Below, piece after piece: positions 14,150 through 23,000 of a stretch of 30,087 bases of DNA. The notes below the pieces were generated by a model. The model was not told where the DNA came from, did no database searches, and saw only the letters and a program-made list of their open reading frames with translations. A program made the position numbers and the translations under genes. The stretch is taken from positions 1 to 30,087 of the forward strand of contig JAWLGJ010000033.1 of the NCBI GenBank assembly GCA_041685145.1. The letters are read 5' to 3'. The number at the start of each line of letters is the position of its first letter. Position 1 is the first letter of the stretch. Source of the DNA: JAWLGJ01 sp041685145 (GTDB lineage: Bacteria; Pseudomonadota; Alphaproteobacteria; Rhodospirillales; Magnetospirillaceae).

Positions 14150-15206
14150 ACCGCACCCCCATCACCTCCATCAGCGCCAGGCGTTCTGCCTCGCTGCGGG
14201 GTGCTTGCTGGTCGAATTCCAGGATGGCGGCGCGCTCGCCATACTCGAAGAGCAGGTCATTCCAGTCCCGGCGTGCCGGGGGGCGGGCAATGCGAACCTC
14301 TCGCCCCTGTCCGGCCAAACGGGTGGCGGCCTGGTCAATGATGCCTTGTCCGGCGGGGTCGTTATCCGGGGCAAGCACCACGGCCTGGATATGCTTCGGA
14401 AGGTCCACGTTGCGAAAGCCGCTGGTGCCCAGCACTGCCCATGCCGGTTCCCCGAACATCTGCACGAGGCTAAGCCCGTCCTCGATGCCTTCGGTTAGCC
14501 AAACCCGATCTTCCGCCGGTGCCAGCCGCACGGCGCCGCCAGTCAGTCGGCCCAGCGCCATTTTCGGGGAACTGACTCGCGCCTTGCCGCTACCATCTGG
14601 CAAGAGATAGGTGCGATGAACGGCCGTTGTCCGTTCGCTGCCGTCCTGTACGGCCGCTATGAGGGCGGGGAAGTGCAACCCCGTGGGGCCATGCTTCAGC
14701 GATGGCGCGAAGCGCAGCGACGCCGGCGGCGGAATGTCGATCCCGCGCGCCCGTAGGTACAGCTCCGCAACCGTGCCCGTGACCGCGAACGCCTCTCCCC
14801 AGATGCGCCGCGCCGCTTCCGCCCGCTTCTCTTCGCGGGCATTCGGTCGCGACGGGGCAGGGGGCGTTCCAAGCCGACCGGACCAGAGCCCGCGTGCCTG
14901 AAGGGCGCCAATGACGGACGCCTGTTCGCAGCCCGCGTGGCAATAAACCAGGGGCCTTCCGTCCGGTCCCGTAGCCACGCTGAGGGAGGGGGTGCGGTCG
15001 TCGTGGGCCGGACACCGCGCCATCCCATAGCCGCCGTGCCAGCGCCCTCCCAATGCCGCGACGATGGCGGGGGCGGAGGCGTGGTCCGCATTCCCGGCTT
15101 GCCCTCGTGCGGGGATTTCGGTATGGTTTTGCTTATTCGGATACTGATTAAGCCCCCGGCCAGCTTCGCCCCTGGCGGGGGTTTTTCTCTTATGGGCCTC
15201 CATCAC
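14142..15206 (-). CDS. CHC2 zinc-finger / Toprim primase
   Basis: A 354-residue phage-type primase. A zinc-binding motif is seen as CPAHDD...PSLSV followed by YCHAGC (about residues 64-93), then a helical DUF7146-like section, then a Toprim domain with WLTEGIEDGLS (catalytic Glu) and VVLAPDNDPAGQ (acidic DxD-like). It synthesises RNA primers for replication of the element. The indicated ATG overlaps the alpA stop, but the first 40 residues are Arg/Gly/Pro-rich, not conserved-looking and overlie a strong hairpin (15150-15186), so translation may really begin downstream at a non-ATG codon. Coupled to the RepA-like gene by overlap. Confidence 0.87.
   Translation of the reverse strand: MMEAHKRKTPARGEAGRGLNQYPNKQNHTEIPARGQAGNADHASAPAIVAALGGRWHGGYGMARCPAHDDRTPSLSVATGPDGRPLVYCHAGCEQASVIGALQARGLWSGRLGTPPAPSRPNAREEKRAEAARRIWGEAFAVTGTVAELYLRARGIDIPPPASLRFAPSLKHGPTGLHFPALIAAVQDGSERTTAVHRTYLLPDGSGKARVSSPKMALGRLTGGAVRLAPAEDRVWLTEGIEDGLSLVQMFGEPAWAVLGTSGFRNVDLPKHIQAVVLAPDNDPAGQGIIDQAATRLAGQGREVRIARPPARRDWNDLLFEYGERAAILEFDQQAPRSEAERLALMEVMGVRYE
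15150..15186 (+). terminator. Strong hairpin with T-run inside the alpA-primase junction
   Basis: On the + strand CCCCC (15153-15157), bulged G, GCCAG pairs with CTGGC (15172-15176) and GGGGG (15177-15181), followed by TTTTT (15182-15186), the form of an intrinsic terminator. There is no + strand gene to terminate. It may block antisense transcription or, as a leader hairpin on the minus transcript, control the primase. Confidence 0.5.
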
Positions 15207-15406
15207 TCAGCGGCCTCCTGGGGCACCGAGTCCCGCTCCGCCAGCTTCGCCTTGATCCAGGCATCAACCTCAGCCTCTACCCAAGCGACGCGATGGCCAC
15301 CGACCTTCACGCGCTTGGGGAAGCGGCCTTCCTGTTCCAGCCGCCAAATGTGCGTGTGACTGTAGGGGACGCGAGCAAGAAGCTCTTTCTTGTCGATCAG
15401 CCGCAT
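15203..15406 (-). CDS. alpA: AlpA-family regulator
   Basis: A 67-residue winged-helix DNA-binding protein: RLIDKKELLARVPYSHTHIWRLEQEGRFPKRVKVGG followed by VAWVEAEVDAWI, the classic AlpA/excisionase (MerR-like) pattern and length. AlpA proteins activate integrase or excision in P4-like satellites, and in Gram-negative phage-inducible islands alpA sits between int and the primase, as here. Its stop overlaps the annotated primase start. The upstream region contains two inverted repeats that may be its operators. Confidence 0.9.
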   Translation of the reverse strand: MRLIDKKELLARVPYSHTHIWRLEQEGRFPKRVKVGGHRVAWVEAEVDAWIKAKLAERDSVPQEAAE

Positions 15407-15506
15407 TCTCTACCTCTGTCCAGTGGGCGCCCATACGCATCAATGGGCGGTGAGGTAAAGATGGCTGTGCGATTGGGTGTTGCGCACACAGTTACTTATG
15501 CAACAC
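15407..15506 (-). promoter_or_regulatory. Upstream region of alpA with two inverted repeats
   Basis: Two perfect 7-bp inverted repeats are visible: CGCCCAT (15428-15434)/ATGGGCG (15443-15449) with an 8-base spacer, and GTGTTGC (15477-15483)/GCAACAC (15500-15506) with a 16-base spacer. The region separates alpA from the helix-turn-helix gene and probably holds the alpA-primase-rep promoter and regulator binding sites. Confidence 0.4.
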
Positions 15507-15937
15507 TAAAATGCTTTCTTCCAGCGGCTCACCGAGGAGGGGTTGACGCCGAATCGTCTGGCGATTGATCGAATACCTTCGTTCGGGTTCTTTGCCATGT
15601 ATTCCCGGACAAGTTCTTTCCTGTATCCTGACTTGGGTCGGTTATGCGGCGGCCGATCCTGCTTCAACTGGTACTGAAGCAAGTTGACCAGTTCTTGTGG
15701 GGGCGCCAGTCCGTTCAGATGGCACCGCTTGACCATCCGGTAGAGCCAGTTGTTTACGAGGCTTTCCGGGAGCGCCACGCCGCGCCGCACGGGGGATGCG
15801 GAGCCATCTTGCACCAGACGATCTCGCCTCTCGACATGCGAGAGAAGGATCAGGGAAAGTTCGGCCATAGCATCCAAGTCGCCATCGGCACACGCTCGGG
15901 CGATTATATCCGTGTCGATCGCGGGGCCATCAGACAT
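15506..15937 (-). CDS. Helix-turn-helix protein coupled to the integrase
   Basis: A 143-residue protein; the start at 15937 overlaps the integrase 3' end by 8 bases. The C-terminal 30 residues (NEGIRSIARRFGVNPSSVSRWKK) form a clear resolvase/transposase-type helix-turn-helix. The N-terminal part (residues 1-60) is helical and acidic and the middle is basic. No enzyme domain is visible. Coupling to int suggests a recombination directionality factor or regulator of the element, but this is inferred from position. Confidence 0.7.
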   Translation of the reverse strand: MSDGPAIDTDIIARACADGDLDAMAELSLILLSHVERRDRLVQDGSASPVRRGVALPESLVNNWLYRMVKRCHLNGLAPPQELVNLLQYQLKQDRPPHNRPKSGYRKELVREYMAKNPNEGIRSIARRFGVNPSSVSRWKKAF

Positions 15938-17174
15938 GAAGCGCCACCACGTTGCTATCGTTGTCCGGGGCAATCAGCGACTGCAGCTTGTTCGCCCACA
16001 CCTCAAGCGCGCGGCGCTTTTCGGGAAGGTAGAAGTGACGGTCATAAACCTTCGCCGTCACTCCCACAGGCACATGGTTGAGAACGCGGCTGATATGGTC
16101 CAGCGGAATGCCAAGCCCGGCCAAGTGGGTTCCTACTGTGCGGCGCAAATCATGGAACCGCCAACCCTCCATCGGCTTCACGTCTTCCGGGGGCTGACCC
16201 GCCGCATTCTGCCTCGCGGCGAGGATCGCCCGATCTAGCTGTTTCTTGGCGCGGCTGAAGCCCGACACCGGCTTCTCACCTGCGGTCGTAGAAAATGCAT
16301 ACGGCCCCCTCTGTCGCGGAAGTCTTTTGATGATTTCGAGGGCAAGGGGAGGGAGGGGAACCACATGGCCGCGCCCCGCCTTGGTGCTGTCGCTGGGAAT
16401 GTTCCAGGTGCCTTCTTCAAGGTCCAGATCGGCCCAGCGCATGTTCGCTGTCTCTTGGCGCCGCTGCCCCAACAGCAGCAGCAGTTGCGTTAACGGCCCG
16501 AAGGGATAGCCAAGCGTCTCCGCTGCTGTCCAAACCTCCTTGACTTCAGCTTCCGAAAGGGCGCGCTCGCGCACCGCTTCCTTAGCCGGGGGCTTCACCC
16601 CCGCAACCGGACTGGCGTCAACGATGTCGCGCTCAAGGCACCAGTTAAACAATTTGCGGATGGCCGCGAGAGTGCGGTTCGCCACATAGGGCGTGCCGCG
16701 ATCCATGATGCCATCCAACAGGTCGCGCACGTCGCGGCGGGTGATGCTCTTGATGGGGCGATCCCCCCAATCCGGCAAAACCTCCTTCTCGAAAACGGCT
16801 TCTGTCTGGCGCCAGGAGCGATTCCGGGCCTTGGCGTGTCGTTCGATGAATTCCGCCACCACCCGGCGCACGGTATCCAACCGCTCGGCCTTCTCCCGCT
16901 CCTTCACCTTCGCGGGGTCGATGCCGTGCTCGACCATCTTGAGCGCGTTGCGTGCCTTCTCGCGGGCCTCCGCGAGCTTGTCCACGGGGAAAGTGCCCAG
17001 CGTGAGGCGTCGGAGCCTTCCGCCGATGCGGTAGTAAACGAACCAGCTCTTGCTGCCGCGCGCCGTCACCCGCACGCCGAAGGAGGGGAAGGTTTGGTCG
17101 AAATACTCAATCCGGTCCTTCCCCCGGCTCGTCAGCCGCTCAACCGCCGCCGCCGTCAGCTTCACCCTTGCCAT
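15930..17174 (-). CDS. int: Tyrosine integrase (P4-type)
   Basis: A 414-residue site-specific recombinase with an N-terminal DUF4102 arm-binding domain (residues 1-90, TLGTFPVDKLAEAREKA), a SAM-like core-binding domain (about 100-190) and a catalytic domain with Arg238 in GQRRQE, His341 and Arg344 in HDLRRT, His367 in LNHVP and the nucleophile Tyr377 in VYDRH. All catalytic residues are present. The gene lies 165 bases from attR and points into the element, the standard arrangement for tRNA-integrating elements. GGAGG precedes the ATG. It should catalyse integration into the tRNA-Lys 3' half. Confidence 0.95.
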   Translation of the reverse strand: MARVKLTAAAVERLTSRGKDRIEYFDQTFPSFGVRVTARGSKSWFVYYRIGGRLRRLTLGTFPVDKLAEAREKARNALKMVEHGIDPAKVKEREKAERLDTVRRVVAEFIERHAKARNRSWRQTEAVFEKEVLPDWGDRPIKSITRRDVRDLLDGIMDRGTPYVANRTLAAIRKLFNWCLERDIVDASPVAGVKPPAKEAVRERALSEAEVKEVWTAAETLGYPFGPLTQLLLLLGQRRQETANMRWADLDLEEGTWNIPSDSTKAGRGHVVPLPPLALEIIKRLPRQRGPYAFSTTAGEKPVSGFSRAKKQLDRAILAARQNAAGQPPEDVKPMEGWRFHDLRRTVGTHLAGLGIPLDHISRVLNHVPVGVTAKVYDRHFYLPEKRRALEVWANKLQSLIAPDNDSNVVALHV

Positions 17175-17187
17175 TCCAGTCGCCTCC

Positions 17188-17233
17188 GGTTAACGGTGGG
17201 ATAACACGCCCCGAGGGGTTTAGGGCGTTAACC
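17188..17233. promoter_or_regulatory. Putative integrase arm-type sites, right
   Basis: GGTTAACG (17188-17195) followed by GGATAAC (17199-17205), and an inverted GGTTAACG at 17226-17233. These match the left-end pair at 5362-5380. The inverted copy sits just downstream of the proposed int transcription start, so bound integrase could repress its own gene. Confidence 0.4.
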
Positions 17234-17244
17234 CATGTAACAGT

Positions 17245-17272
17245 ATGATACCAGAGACGGGCGGAAATGCAA
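17245..17272 (-). promoter_or_regulatory. int: Possible int promoter
   Basis: On the minus strand TTGCAT (17272-17267), a 16-base spacer and TATCAT (17250-17245) precede int by about 70 bases. Box matches are reasonable, spacing slightly short. Confidence 0.35.
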
Positions 17273-17339
17273 GGAAAAGCCAGGGATATGGCGGGCGTGA
17301 TGCTCTGATATGTAACCTAGCGGAATGGATCAGCCAATA

Positions 17340-17385
17340 ACTTTTAATCAGAGGGTCGCAGGTTCGAATCCTGCCGGGCTCACCA
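17340..17385 (+). repeat. attR: duplicated 3' half of tRNA-Lys
   Basis: 46 bases identical to 5257-5302. Only the anticodon-loop-to-CCA half is present; the sequence upstream has no D arm or acceptor 5' strand, so it is not a functional tRNA gene. Confidence 0.93.
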
Positions 17386-18267
17386 CATTTTCCATAGTGT
17401 TTTCAGCATATTGCGGCTTATTTTGTGTCCGGCGTCTGGTCGGTTTCGATCGTTCCGGCAGGACACCAGCGGGACGCCGCGGGCGAGCCCATCTGACACT
17501 TCCGGGTTACCCGGACCCGCATCGGCTTCGGCGCCGGCGCGGCAGCCCTGCCATGGGGACCAGGCCCCCCCCGGGGTCATCTCCTGCCAAGCGGATTTGA
17601 CGGGCCGAGCTCATCGAGCACGACGAGGTCGACGATGCGCGCCGCCGACGCCGGAAAGTTGCGGCGAACACCGATCGGGGGTATTCAATTTATGCGTCCT
17701 TTGGTTGGCGGCCCCTCCCGCGGCCGGGCCGAGGGCTTGCAGCACGAAGTCGATGGGTGAGGATAGGCGTGGGCGACAACATACTTCTGAGGTTCTTGGA
17801 TGTCGGCCTCATCAATGTTGGCGGCGACTACACCAAGCTGGCCAAGCTCGAAGCCGCCGTCGCGGATCTCGAGTTCATCCAAACTTCTTCTCCCAATCTC
17901 ACGGTGGTCACTCCGCCGATCACGCCGGCCGCGGCGATTCCCGCCGCTCGCCCGCCCTTTGCGGCGTTTGCTCGGCATCGCCGTCACCGCATCCGCACAG
18001 TCTGTATCTCGACCAAGAACAATGCCGGACATGCAAGAAAACGACACGTATGGCCAGAAAACACCAGTAATTGTAAGAAAAAATTAAGTGATTATGCCTC
18101 GCATATCTGTTGTATTAGATCTTGCGACTATGCGCGCTACAATGGAAGGCTTGGGACGGCAAAAGGCTTGAATAATTGGTCAGAAGCCTTTCGCAGTTAC
18201 TGAATCATGGCGCGGGAAAACAAGTACAACCGGCTCAGGCATCAGCCGGGGTTGAAGGGGGGGCTTG
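17386..18267. other. Gene-poor stretch between attR and the secretion locus
   Basis: No confident gene. A + strand frame at 17757-18203 has a protein-like start (LLRFLDVGLINVGGDYTKLAKLEAAVADLEF) that decays into low-quality sequence, so it may be the stub of a lost gene. On the minus strand around 17605-17670 a segment LVVLDELG resembles the Walker B of an IS21 IstB-type ATPase, too short to be sure. Bases about 18060-18200 are markedly AT-richer than the surroundings and probably contain the promoter of the secretion operon. Confidence 0.4.
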
Positions 18268-20049
18268 ATGACGTCTGTGGCAGCGGGCGCGGGCAAGGGG
18301 CCGCGCGTTTTGGCAGGGTTGGCACTGGGACTGGCCGCGGGCGCCTTTGCGCCGATGCCGGCGCTGGCACAGACGGCGCCGGACGCGGGTTCGCTTCTGC
18401 GCCAGCAGCAGGAGCTCAAGCGGGTGCCGGAGCGGCTGCCGGAGGCGGAGGGGCGCGAGGAGACGCCCGTGGCGGCCCCGGCGGCGGATGCGGTGTCGGT
18501 GCGGCTGCGCGACGTGCAGTTCACCGGCGATGTCGGCTTGGTCGGCGAAGAGGCGCTGCGCGCGGTGGTGGCGGACGCCATCGGCCGCGAGCTGGACTTC
18601 GCCGGGCTGCAGGCGCTGGCGGCGCGGGTAACGGAACACTTGCGCGAGCAGGGATTCCTGCTGGCGCGGGCCTATCTGCCGCGCCAGGACGTTACCGAGG
18701 GCGTCATCGAGATCGCGGTGCTGGAGGGGCGGCTGGACGGCGACCCCGAGACCGGCGGCGGCTGGCGGATCGAACTGGACGAAGGCACCCGCACTCAGCC
18801 GAAGCTTCTCGGCGGCATCGCTGAGGCGGCGGCGGCGTCGGGCTCGGCGGTGCGCCAGGATGAGCTGGAGCGCGCGCTCCTCCTGATGGACGACGTGCCG
18901 GCGATCACCGCCCGGTCGCGGCTGGAGCCGGGCGCCGAGACCGGCACGACGCGGGTGGTGGTGGACGCGGTCGAGGGGCCGCTACTGACCGGCGTGCTGT
19001 GGGGCAACAACTACGGCAACACCACCACCGGGCGCGAGCAGCTCAACGCCCTCGTCGAGTTGAACAGCCCGGCGGGGGTGGGCGACCGCCTCACCCTGTC
19101 GGGCACGGTGAGCGAGGGGGTGAGGCTCGGCCGCGCCGGGCTCGACCTGCCGCTGAACCCGCACGGCCTGCGCGTCAGCCTCGGCGGCACCTACATGCGC
19201 TACCGCGTGGTGGAGGGCGACGGCGTCGCCGCCGGCATCGAAGGCGACTCGGTGATCGCGCGCGGCGAGCTGAGCTATCCGGTGGTGCGCACCCGCGCAC
19301 TCAGTTTCTACGGCGCCCTCGGCTACGACTACAAGCAGATGGTGGACGACAGCGACGCCGGGGTGCTGCGCGACAAGCGCATCCACGCGGGCACCGTGCG
19401 TCTGTACGGCAACGCACTGGATTCGCTGGGCGGCGGCGGCGTCAGCAACTGGGACCTCCAGGCGACGCTGGGGGATCTCGACCTCTCCGGCGCCCCCGCC
19501 GACGAGGCGGCGGACGCGGCGACGCTGAACACCCAGGGCGTCTACACCCGCCTGGCGGCACAGGCCTCGCGGCTGCAGAACCTGCCGGGGGACTTCAGCC
19601 TGCTGGTGCGGGCGGCGGGGCAGCTTGCCTTCGACAACCTGGACTCCTCCGAGGAGTTCATCCTGGGCGGCCCCAACGGCGTGCGCGCCTACCCGGTGGG
19701 CGAGGCGCAGGGCGACGAGGGTTGGCTGGCCAGCGCCGAGTTCCGCTACGACGTGCCCGGCGCTTCGCGGCTGGGGGCGCTGCGGCTGACGGCGTTCGTC
19801 GATACCGGCGGTATCCGCCTGCACCACGACCCCGCCAACGCCGCCATCGCCACCGTCACCGGCGACAACACCTACCAGCTCAGCGGCGCCGGCTTGGGCC
19901 TGCGGCTGGGAAATCCCGGCAGCCACAGCATTGCGGTGTCGTGGGCGCACACCCTGGGCGACAACCCCGGCCGCGCCCTCGACGGCACCGACGCCGACGG
20001 CGACAGCCGCGAACACCGTTTCTGGGTCCAGGCCCTCATCCGCTTTTGA
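18268..20049 (+). CDS. Two-partner secretion outer-membrane transporter (TpsB, FhaC/ShlB family)
   Basis: A 593-residue Omp85-superfamily pore that exports the adjacent TpsA exoprotein across the outer membrane. A signal peptide (cleavage near ALA-QTAP) is followed by a POTRA_2-type domain (about 75-157: VSVRLRDVQFTGD...GFLLARAYLPRQDVTEGVIEI), a second POTRA-like region, then a beta-barrel. The barrel holds the L6-loop-like motif VRAY (residues 472-475; VRGY is canonical) and ends in a terminal strand WVQALIRF with C-terminal Phe, as BAM substrates do. ATG 18268 is preferred over the TTG at 18265; a G-rich ribosome binding site precedes it. The tpsA gene follows 15 bases later. Confidence 0.93.
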   Translation: MTSVAAGAGKGPRVLAGLALGLAAGAFAPMPALAQTAPDAGSLLRQQQELKRVPERLPEAEGREETPVAAPAADAVSVRLRDVQFTGDVGLVGEEALRAVVADAIGRELDFAGLQALAARVTEHLREQGFLLARAYLPRQDVTEGVIEIAVLEGRLDGDPETGGGWRIELDEGTRTQPKLLGGIAEAAAASGSAVRQDELERALLLMDDVPAITARSRLEPGAETGTTRVVVDAVEGPLLTGVLWGNNYGNTTTGREQLNALVELNSPAGVGDRLTLSGTVSEGVRLGRAGLDLPLNPHGLRVSLGGTYMRYRVVEGDGVAAGIEGDSVIARGELSYPVVRTRALSFYGALGYDYKQMVDDSDAGVLRDKRIHAGTVRLYGNALDSLGGGGVSNWDLQATLGDLDLSGAPADEAADAATLNTQGVYTRLAAQASRLQNLPGDFSLLVRAAGQLAFDNLDSSEEFILGGPNGVRAYPVGEAQGDEGWLASAEFRYDVPGASRLGALRLTAFVDTGGIRLHHDPANAAIATVTGDNTYQLSGAGLGLRLGNPGSHSIAVSWAHTLGDNPGRALDGTDADGDSREHRFWVQALIRF

Positions 20050-20064
20050 GTTTGCGAGGCAGTC

Positions 20065-23000
20065 ATGAACAAGGTCTACCGCGTCATCTGGAGCCGCACC
20101 CGCAACTGTATGGTGGTGGTGCACGAATACGCCAAGGCCGCCGGCAAGGGCGCCTCGGGCACGGTGCGGCGCGGCGCCGCGCGCAAGCGGGCGATGACGG
20201 CCGCGGCGGCGGGCCTGCTGGCGGCGGGGCCGGCCTGGGCCGACGGCCCGGCGCCCGACGCCCTGCCAACGGGCGGGCGGATCACCGCCGGCGCCGGCGC
20301 CATCAGCCGCGCGGGCGCGGAGATGACGGTGCGCCAGGACACGGCGCGCATGATCGCCACCTGGGATCGCTTCGACATCGGGGCTGATGCCGGCGTGACC
20401 TTCCGCCAGCCCGACACCTCCAGCATCGCGCTCAACCGGGTGCTGGGGCAGGATCCTTCGCGGATCATGGGGCGGCTGGACGCCAACGGCCAGGTGATGC
20501 TGGTCAACCCGGCGGGGGTTGTCTTCGGGCCGAACAGCCGGGTCAATGTCGGCGGCCTCACCGCCACCACGCTGGACATCGCCGACGAGGACTTCCTCGC
20601 CGGCGAGTACCGCTTCGCCAACCCGGGCGAGGCCGGCGTGGTCGAGAATTACGGCGATATCCTCGCCGAGGGCGGCCGCGTGGCGCTGATCGCGCCGGTG
20701 GTGCGGAATAACGGCAGCATCGCGACGCCCCAGGGCACCACCGTCTTGGCGGCCGCCGATGAGGTGACCCTGGACTTCACGGGCGACGGCCTGATGACGG
20801 TGACGGTGGAGGCGGCCCGCCTGGACGCTTTGGTGGAGAACGGCGGCGCCATCCGCGCGGATGAGGGCGTGGTGGTGCTGACGGCCCATGCCGTGGACGA
20901 CCTGCTGGCCGGCGCCGTCAACAATGAGGGCATTGTTGAGGCCCGCGGCTTGCGCCAGCAGGGCGGGCGCATCGTCCTGGGCGGCGGTGCGGTTGCTCAG
21001 GCGGGGACGCTGGACGTCTCCAGCGACGCGGCCGAGGGCGGCAACGTCGCCATCGCCGGCAACGACATCCGTCTCGCGGAGGACAGCCGCATCGACGCCA
21101 CCGGTGCGTCCGGCGGCGGCACGGTGCATGTGGGCGGCGCTTGGCAGGGCGGCGGCGCGATGCCGCAGGCGGACTCCGTCACCATGGCGGCCGGCGCCGA
21201 GATCGACGCTTCGGCAAGCCATGCCGGCGACGGCGGCGAGGTGGTGCTGTGGTCGGACGTGGACGATGCCGGCTCGCGCACCCGCGTCGGCGGCGCCATC
21301 CGGGCCGAGGGCGGCGCGCGGGGCGGCGACGGCGGGCGCGTCGAGACCTCGGGCCACGACCTCGACATCGACGCAACGGCGCAGGTCTCCACCCTGGCCC
21401 CCGCCGGCGCGGCGGGGCAGTGGTTGCTGGACCCGCAGGACTTCACCATCGCCGCCAGCGGCGGCGACATCACCGGCGCGACGCTTTCCACCAACCTGGG
21501 TGGCGGCAACGTCACCATCCAAAGCGCCGACGGCGGCACGGCCGGCAACGGCGACATCTTCGTCAACGACACGGTGGCCTGGAGCGCCAACACCCTGACG
21601 CTGTCGGCGTACCGCAATGTCGAGATCAACGGCGCGATGACCGCTACCTCCACCGCCGGCCTGGCGCTGGAGGTGGACCAAGGCGACGGCGGCACCGGCA
21701 CCCATAGCGTCAACGCGCCGGTGAACATCGAGTCCACGGGCAGCTTCTCCCTCAAGCAAGGCAGCAGCGGCAGCACCGTCAACTACACCGTCATCACCAG
21801 CCTGGGCGCGGCGGGCAGTACCACCGGCAGCGACCTGCAGGGCATTCAGGGACACCTGTCCGGCAACTACGTCCTGGGCGCCGACATTGACGCCTCCGAC
21901 ACCGCCACCTGGAACAGCGGCGCCGGCTTCGCGCCGGTGGGGAACTTTAGTGAGGTATTCAGCGGCAGTTTCGACGGCCTTGGCCACACCGTCAGCGGCC
22001 TGTTCATCGACCGGCCCAACACCGATTTCGTCGGCCTGTTCGGCTATATCAGCAGCGGCGGCAGCGTCGCCAACGTTGGGGTGGACGGCGACATCACCGG
22101 CCAAGGGTGGGTCGGCGTTTTGGCGGGGGTGCAGCGCGGTACCATATCAAACGTCCACGCCAGCGGCAGCGTCAGCGGCATCGAATTCGTCGGTGGTCTG
22201 GTCGGCGAAAACTACTCCGGCAGCATCACCAGAGCCTACGCGACCGGCAACGTCAGCGGCGGCTACTTTGTCGGTGGCTTGGTTGGCGATAGCGACCAGG
22301 GCAGCATCACCAATGCCTATGCCACCGGCAGCGTCAGCGGCGGGGAGGACTATATCGGTGGCTTGGTTGGCATCAACTCCGGCAGCATCACCAACGCCTA
22401 CGCCACCGGCAGTGTAACCGCCCCCTTTGCCTTTGAGGTGGGCGGGCTGGTCGGTAGCAATTACGGTACCACCAGCGGCGGCTACTGGGACACCGAGAGC
22501 ACCGGCCAACCTTCCAGTTCCGGCGGCACCGGCCTGACCACCGCCGAGATGCAGGATCCCTTCACCTTCATCGACGGCGGCTGGGACCTCACCGACACCT
22601 GGGGCAAGTCGCGCGACGGCAACAACGGCGGCTACATGGTGCTGCGCGCCTTGGACGACAGCGTCTACGACTATCATGTGCGGCTGTCGGACACCGACAC
22701 CGGCAAGACCTACGGCGACGCCAACCCATCCCTCGACGGCGTGAGCCTCGACGGCCCCGGCGCCGACACCGTCACTCTCGCCTGGGGCTGGGACATCGGC
22801 CAGACCACCAACGCCGGCACCTATGCCTATGCCAGCGAGACGACCAACGTGCTCAACCTGACCTACGGCGCTGACGGATACTATTACGTGGACTACGGCA
22901 GCGGCGCCCTGACCATCGACCCGCGCCCGGTCAATCTCAGCGGCACGCGCACCTACGACGGCAGTGCCGAGGTGGCCGCGAGCCTTCTGACGCTGGGTAA

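Larger units (their letters stand above)
5303..17385. mobile_element. 12.1-kb tRNA-Lys integrated element, satellite-like or deleted prophage
   Basis: Bounded by 46-bp perfect att repeats. It carries a tyrosine integrase next to attR, AlpA, a Toprim primase, a RepA-like ATPase, both terminase subunits and an XRE regulator. No portal, major capsid, head protease, tail tube or lysis gene can be recognised, although many genes abut or overlap by a few bases. The int-alpA-primase-rep-terS order on one strand and the size match the general plan of Gram-negative phage-inducible chromosomal islands. The presence of terL and a large virion-protein-like gene is atypical. It could instead be a prophage that lost its structural module. 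Confidence 0.85.

Noticed and set aside
17340..17385. A second tRNA-Lys gene
   Set aside because: Only the 3' half is present (att duplication); there is no D arm or 5' acceptor strand.
18982..22104. A 1,040-codon open frame on the minus strand opposite tpsB/tpsA
   Set aside because: It is antisense to two well-supported genes; the composition (Ala/Gly/Val/Asp/His repeats) is that of a GC-rich shadow frame and no domain is visible.
22140..22430. Short repeated units that could suggest a CRISPR array
   Set aside because: They are in-frame GLUG protein repeats of variable sequence and spacing, not identical repeats with unique spacers. No CRISPR or cas gene was seen anywhere in the window.
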